From an uncultured Bacteroidota bacterium (GTDB taxonomy: Bacteria; Bacteroidota; Bacteroidia; Chitinophagales; Chitinophagaceae), in the NCBI GenBank assembly GCA_946887345.1, contig CAMPKR010000155.1, positions 1-6,131 of the forward strand: a DNA stretch of 6,131 nt, in the 5' to 3' direction. The number at the start of each line of letters is the position of its first letter. Position 1 is the first letter of the stretch. Under the pieces are notes generated by a model. That model searched no databases, was not told where the DNA came from, and was given only the letters and a program-made list of their open reading frames with translations. Both the position numbers and the translations under genes were made by a program. Below are positions 6,026-6,131 of the stretch, in pieces.

Positions 6026-6131
6026 TTATCTGGTAACCATCACGCGTTCGGTCCTTTTGGTTCCATTGGCGGATACTGTTACGAAGTAGATGCCGCTGGT
6101 AAGACCTTCCAGCGAGAGGTCTGTACTAAAG
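6026..6131 (-). CDS. C-terminal end of a T9SS-secreted protein (type A sorting domain), partial
   Basis: Only the last 34 codons are in the window, ending at the TAA at 6028-6026; the upstream part lies beyond the right edge. The visible peptide contains DLSLEGLTSGIYFVTV, then ANGTKRTERVMVTR at the end. This follows the pattern of the Por/type IX secretion C-terminal domain (type A): a Gly-Ile-Tyr-Phe-Val strand, a short turn with Gly, and a basic C-terminal strand. That domain directs a cargo protein through the outer membrane of Bacteroidota, after which it is usually cleaved and the cargo is anchored or released. The cargo's enzymatic or adhesive part is not visible, so its function cannot be named. 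A terminator follows directly. Confidence 0.82.
   Translation of the reverse strand, partial: FSTDLSLEGLTSGIYFVTVSANGTKRTERVMVTR

Overview
The window looks like ordinary chromosome from a Bacteroidota bacterium, probably of the Chitinophagia or a close relative (the class is an inference). Four things support this: a TonB-dependent outer-membrane receptor, a type IX secretion (T9SS) C-terminal sorting domain, a DUF4290 gene directly in front of murA, and promoter-like TAnnTTTG boxes with few clear Shine-Dalgarno sequences. Both edges cut through genes.

Plus-strand half (1-3615). The 3' part of a TonB-dependent receptor gene (1-1122) ends at a strong hairpin terminator. A single gene for a YugP-type membrane zinc metallopeptidase follows (1333-2034), with its own TATCTTTG box and its own terminator. 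Next is a three-domain protein (2158-3558): a metallo-beta-lactamase-fold persulfide dioxygenase domain, a degenerate rhodanese domain and an active-looking rhodanese domain. This is the architecture of CstB, a sulfide/persulfide detoxification enzyme. A small inverted repeat overlaps its promoter region.

Minus-strand half (3574-6131). Read from right to left, it starts with the last 34 codons of a T9SS-secreted protein (6026-6131), followed by a terminator. A promoter-like TATATTTG box and a leader of about 130 nt come next. Then come three closely packed genes: a DUF4290 protein with a basic Gly/Asn/Arg-rich tail (5098-5790), murA (3775-5085), and a 54-residue lipoprotein gene (3614-3778) that overlaps the murA stop codon as ATGA. 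This probable operon converges on the CstB-like gene, and both end at one 20-bp hairpin (3574-3615) that can work in both directions.

The most notable points are the natural Cys-to-Asp replacement in the MurA active-site loop (predicted fosfomycin insensitivity), the tiny lipoprotein gene coupled to murA, the CstB-like triple-domain enzyme with an operator-like palindrome, and the DUF4290 protein with an RNA-binding-like tail beside a peptidoglycan gene. I see no mobile element, CRISPR array, tRNA or rRNA, and nothing that I would call a wholly new system.
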